Assembly: GCA_001567085.1 (NCBI GenBank)
Contig: LMZS01000119.1
Coordinates: forward strand, 16,292 to 80,291
Source of the DNA: Chloroflexi bacterium OLB15
Lineage (GTDB): Bacteria > Chloroflexota > Anaerolineae > Aggregatilineales > Phototrophicaceae
Reading direction: 5' to 3'
Length of the DNA: 64,000 bases
This document shows positions 60,937 to 64,000 of the stretch, in pieces. Below the pieces are notes generated by a model. That model was given only the letters and a program-made list of their open reading frames with translations, did no database searches and was not told the DNA's origin. The translations under genes were made by a program, and so were the position numbers. Numbering within the stretch: the stretch's first letter is position 1; every line of letters starts with the position of its first letter.

Positions 60937-62291
60937 AAATTAACAAAGTAGGATGAAGCAGAGTGATCGATCATGTCTTTGGTCAACACCGGCGGCTTAT
61001 TCAGATAAGTGGCGATGTCTATCAATTGATTGATCAAGTCGCGCGGATGCACCGAGCGCAGTTTGCGATTTTGGTTCAGATACCATTCTTTGTACAGGTA
61101 AGCCAGCGCCTGTTCATCATACTTGATGCCTTTAGCCGCGCATACGCGCTTGAAAATTTCTCTGAATTGCTCTGGCGTCGGGTCAGTGATCTCAATCTTA
61201 TGACGAATACGGCGCAGGAACGCTTCGTCTACAAGATCGCGCGGGTCAATATTGGTCGAAAATACGATCAACACGTTAAACGGCATTTCGATCTTGCGCC
61301 CTGTCGCCAGCGTAAGGAAGTCTACGCCTTTTTCCAGCGGCACAATCCAGCGGTTCAGCAGGTCACGCGGGCGCACCTGCTGGCGACCAAAGTCGTCAAT
61401 CAGGAACATGCCGCCATTCGCTTTCACCTGAAACGGCGCTTCATAGTATTTGTTGATGTCGTCGTAAACCAGATCAAGCCCCGCCAGCGTCAATTCGCCG
61501 CCGGTCATGATCATCGGGCGCCGCACGCGCACCCAGCGCGGGTCTGGAGACATGCCTACCCCCAACCGCATACGCTCTTCGCCGCCTGCCAACTCGTGGT
61601 TCACGTTGTCAAACACGCGAATCACCTGCCCATCTACATCGAAGGCATGGGGAATCCAGATGTTGCCAGAGAGCACCATTCGCCCAACCGTTTCAGCTAC
61701 AGTGGTTTTACCGTTGCCGGGCGGGCCATAGAGGAAGATTGAAAGGCCACTGTTTACGGCAGGGCCTATACGCCCCAACATCTCATCAGAAATGACCAGA
61801 TGGCGCATCACGCCGCGCAGCTCATCTTCATGAACGATCAATCGCTCACGGTTTTGCTCACGCATCGCCTGCACATACTGCTGTAAAGTAACCGGCGCGG
61901 GGCCAGCATACTGCGAGCGCTCCAGCGCTTCACGCGCTTTATTCACGCCCGCGTTAGAGATCAAATACTGGAAGCCTGCTTCCCCCACGCCACCAGTGCC
62001 GCGAACCTCAACAAATTTCTCGCGTTTAAGATGCTCCATCACCGAGTCAAGCACGCCGGTATAGGGCAGTTTGACAATATCGGCAATCATATGACCAGCC
62101 ATATAACCGCCGAAATACAGCACTTTCAACACAAGATCAGCAACATTGAGAATATTAAGACCGGTATCTTCCAGCCGGGAAAGCGGCGGGGGATACCATG
62201 CGCCACCCATCAAGTCGCCGGTTTGCCCGCGCGAAGGATTGATACTCTTAATGGGCTGTCGCGATAAATTCGACAGCGGACGGTCGGACAT
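60933..62291 (-). CDS. AAA ATPase of a MoxR/dynein-like unassigned family
   Basis: This 452-residue cytosolic protein has a helical N-terminal domain (about residues 35-150) that resembles a winged helix (GVLDSVMEHLKREKFVEVRG). The AAA module has Walker A in LYGPPGNGKTTVAETV, Walker B in GMFLIDDFGRQQ, sensor 1 in NVLIVFSTNID and sensor 2/arginine finger in AFLRRIRHKIEI. Conserved inserts include NHELAGGEERMRLG and PMIMTGGELTLAGLDLVYDD. GGAG ten bases before the ATG at 62291 supports this start over the longer 62393 frame. It is coupled to the downstream receiver-like gene. Confidence 0.85.
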   Translation of the reverse strand: MSDRPLSNLSRQPIKSINPSRGQTGDLMGGAWYPPPLSRLEDTGLNILNVADLVLKVLYFGGYMAGHMIADIVKLPYTGVLDSVMEHLKREKFVEVRGTGGVGEAGFQYLISNAGVNKAREALERSQYAGPAPVTLQQYVQAMREQNRERLIVHEDELRGVMRHLVISDEMLGRIGPAVNSGLSIFLYGPPGNGKTTVAETVGRMVLSGNIWIPHAFDVDGQVIRVFDNVNHELAGGEERMRLGVGMSPDPRWVRVRRPMIMTGGELTLAGLDLVYDDINKYYEAPFQVKANGGMFLIDDFGRQQVRPRDLLNRWIVPLEKGVDFLTLATGRKIEMPFNVLIVFSTNIDPRDLVDEAFLRRIRHKIEITDPTPEQFREIFKRVCAAKGIKYDEQALAYLYKEWYLNQNRKLRSVHPRDLINQLIDIATYLNKPPVLTKDMIDHSASSYFVNL

Positions 62292-62543
62292 AGAATTTTG
62301 CTCCATCGCTTGCATGAACGCGCAACACGACCGAATTAAGACAACAATGCCGAACCTGCGAAGGAAATTCCCCGCGCAAGCGCAGCGTATCACTAAGGCG
62401 ATTATAAGACGAATTGACGGCGAATAATAATGAACAAACTTGAGTCAAATGCAATTTATGATCTTGAGGATTCGCCTGCTGCGCGTTACAGTTGGATCAC
62501 TTTCGCCGGATGAGCTGCTTCATACGCAGGATCGCTCGTTAAG

Positions 62544-63131
62544 ATGATTAGAAAGATTCACTGGCTCGGCAATAGCAGTTTTCTGATTGACACAACGCCA
62601 GTCATTTATATTAACCCCTGGCGCCTCGCCAATCCCCCTCTCCCTGCCGATCTAATTTTAATAGGACACCACAAACACGAACACTTTTCGCCGCCAGATA
62701 TTGCCAAACTGAGCAGGCCAGGAACACGCATCATTGCAACTGAGCAGGTCGCAAAAGAACTGCCCAGCGCTGAAGTGCTGCGTCCCTTCCAAACCATTTC
62801 GATGGGGCGCGCCAGCATTAAGGGCGTGCCGGCCACATCGGACGACGGCGGGCTAGGCTTCGTGATATCGGTCAATTTCTACGACATTTACTATGCCGGC
62901 GATACCAGCAGTATTCCGATGATGGAAGCCCTGCATCCAGACATCATGATCCTGCCCGTAGATGGCGCTGGTACGATGACTGCCCACGCGGCTGCCGATG
63001 CCGTCAAACGCCTGCGCCCGCGCTGGGCAATCCCCTGCAAATGGAATTCTGCCAGCCGCATCAACGCGACCCTATTTCAACAGGAAGCAAGCGCATCCTC
63101 TGAAGTGGTGTTGATGCAACCAGCAACCTGA
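62544..63131 (+). CDS. Metallo-beta-lactamase-fold hydrolase (UPF0173-like)
   Basis: This 195-residue protein starts IRKIHWLGNSSFLIDTTPVI, typical of the UlaG/UPF0173 group of the superfamily. The metal motif reads IGHHKHEHFSPPDI: His-x-Lys-His-Glu-His in place of HxHxDH, so one ligand may differ. YAGDTSSIPMMEAL supplies the later Asp, and MTAHAAADAVKRLRPRWAIP the C-terminal part. The substrate is unknown. It is divergent from the AAA ATPase gene across 250 bases with no clear promoter. Confidence 0.82.
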   Translation: MIRKIHWLGNSSFLIDTTPVIYINPWRLANPPLPADLILIGHHKHEHFSPPDIAKLSRPGTRIIATEQVAKELPSAEVLRPFQTISMGRASIKGVPATSDDGGLGFVISVNFYDIYYAGDTSSIPMMEALHPDIMILPVDGAGTMTAHAAADAVKRLRPRWAIPCKWNSASRINATLFQQEASASSEVVLMQPAT

Positions 63132-63211
63132 TCAGGCGGCCAACTTCTGCTGTGCCGCGTCACTTTTGAAGGCAGGGCGATTCTGAACGCGCTGAAAACA
63201 CTGGTATAAAC

Positions 63212-63240
63212 AAAAAGACGGGAGCGATCCCGTCTTTTTT
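63212..63240. terminator. Bidirectional intrinsic terminator
   Basis: AAAAAGACGGGA (63212-63223) pairs with TCCCGTCTTTTT (63228-63239) around a GCGA loop, between convergent genes. Confidence 0.9.
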
Positions 63241-63259
63241 GTGTTGTAAGCGTAAAGAA

Positions 63260-64000
63260 CTACGCCGCGCCCTTCAGCTTTTTCTCTGGGCCGGGCCATT
63301 CAACCGGCGTATCGTCACGACCGAATAGTTTGGGCGGCTGCACGCCGTTAATCACATCGGCATCCACCACCACTTTGACCAGATCGCGCCTTCCCGGCGC
63401 TTCAAACATCACATCTAGCAAGCGGCTTTCGATGATCGAACGCAGCCCGCGCGCGCCCGTGCCACGACGCATCGCAATATCTGCGGCAGCGCCCAATGCC
63501 GATTCTTCAAATTCCAGTTCAAGGTTATCAAGCGCCAGAAGCTGCTGATACTGCTTGATCAGCGCGTTCTTTGGCTCAATCAGAATACGGATCAAGGCAT
63601 CCCGATCCAGCGGATCAATGGTCACCAATACTGGCAGCCGCCCGACAAATTCGGGGATCATGCCAAACTGGATCATATCCTCAGGGCTGATCTGGCGCAG
63701 CAGCGCCGTTTTATCATCGGCAGTACGCTGGTTGTTAGGCTGAAACCCGATTGAACCCTGCCCACCAATACGCTTGATGATATCCTCGTCAATACCGGCA
63801 AACGTGCCGCCGCAAATGAACAGGATATTCGACGTGTTGACCTGCAAAAATTCCTGATGCGGATGCTTGCGCCCACCTTGCGGCGGCACATTTGCAACCG
63901 TACCTTCGATGATCTTCAACAACGCCTGCTGCACGCCTTCACCCGAAACATCACGGGTGATTGACGGGTTATCTGCCGATTTGCGCGCGATCTTGTCAAT
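63260..64000 (-). CDS. clpX: ATP-dependent Clp protease ATP-binding subunit ClpX, 3' part
   Basis: This is the C-terminal 246 residues of ClpX; the frame is open to the right edge ([20 protein letters not shown]). ClpX unfolds substrates for ClpP. Visible elements are [40 protein letters not shown], the pore-side [13 protein letters not shown] (sensor/IGF-type region), and sensor 2 in [15 protein letters not shown]. The Walker A and zinc domain lie beyond the window. It shares a terminator with the convergent metallo-beta-lactamase-fold gene. Confidence 0.96.
   Translation of the reverse strand: MDKIARKSADNPSITRDVSGEGVQQALLKIIEGTVANVPPQGGRKHPHQEFLQVNTSNILFICGGTFAGIDEDIIKRIGGQGSIGFQPNNQRTADDKTALLRQISPEDMIQFGMIPEFVGRLPVLVTIDPLDRDALIRILIEPKNALIKQYQQLLALDNLELEFEESALGAAADIAMRRGTGARGLRSIIESRLLDVMFEAPGRRDLVKVVVDADVINGVQPPKLFGRDDTPVEWPGPEKKLKGAA

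Noticed and set aside
60963..61742. 259-codon plus-strand frame opposite the AAA ATPase gene
   Set aside because: Walker A, Walker B and sensor motifs lie in the minus frame; the plus frame has His/Arg-rich antisense composition.

Overview
The window looks like a chromosomal segment of a Chloroflexota bacterium, probably Anaerolineae-like. This is an inference from gene content. Many extracytoplasmic proteins carry Pro/Thr-rich linkers and Ig-like, PPC, TolB-type or LysM modules. There are an FHA regulator, a transmembrane Ser/Thr kinase, an archaeal-style mevalonate gene set, and housekeeping genes of bacterial type. I see no prophage, insertion sequence, CRISPR array, rRNA or tRNA.

Layout. 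1-5.7 kb: a small membrane protein, a polysaccharide deacetylase, then a mevalonate-entry operon (HMG-CoA reductase, archaeal-type HMG-CoA synthase, thiolase, and a split, cysteine-less DUF35 partner). 6-12.8 kb: membrane pyrophosphatase, yraN, miaA, an FHA-winged-helix regulator and glnA. 12.8-25 kb: an amidohydrolase-CYTH fusion, a membrane/endonuclease-phosphatase fusion, rnc-fabF, moaC with a fused moaD-moaE, ftsY-prfB and a membrane CHAT protein. 25-39.6 kb: rpoC without rpoB, gyrA, rel, moeA and a VKOR-like protein. 39.7-51 kb: an envelope-rich block (S1 protein, lipoprotein, PPC protein, M23 peptidase, TolB-like propeller, LysM L,D-transpeptidase, HD protein, PASTA-less Ser/Thr kinase). 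51-64 kb: fumarase/aspartase, superoxide dismutase, an EamA transporter, a minus-strand operon (epimerase-obg-nadD-tandem solute-binding protein), an AAA ATPase with a degenerate receiver protein, a metallo-beta-lactamase-fold protein and the 3' part of clpX.

Several genes are broken by a single missing base: the thiolase, rnc, ftsY, obg, and the membrane/EEP gene (twice). Because rnc, ftsY and obg are normally essential or near-essential, I read these mainly as consensus errors and annotate the genes as continuous. The TolB-like gene may carry one extra base near its end.

The least explained signals are non-coding or architectural. Two intergenic elements share an exact 39-base block, each followed by two stem-loops of different sequence. 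TTGAGA boxes are phased at about 10-11 bp upstream of several genes. All four zinc-ribbon cysteines of the DUF35 thiolase/HMG-CoA-synthase partner are lost, and its two halves are separated by a strong hairpin. A deaminase-type amidohydrolase is fused to a CYTH domain. An AAA ATPase is translationally coupled to a receiver-like protein.
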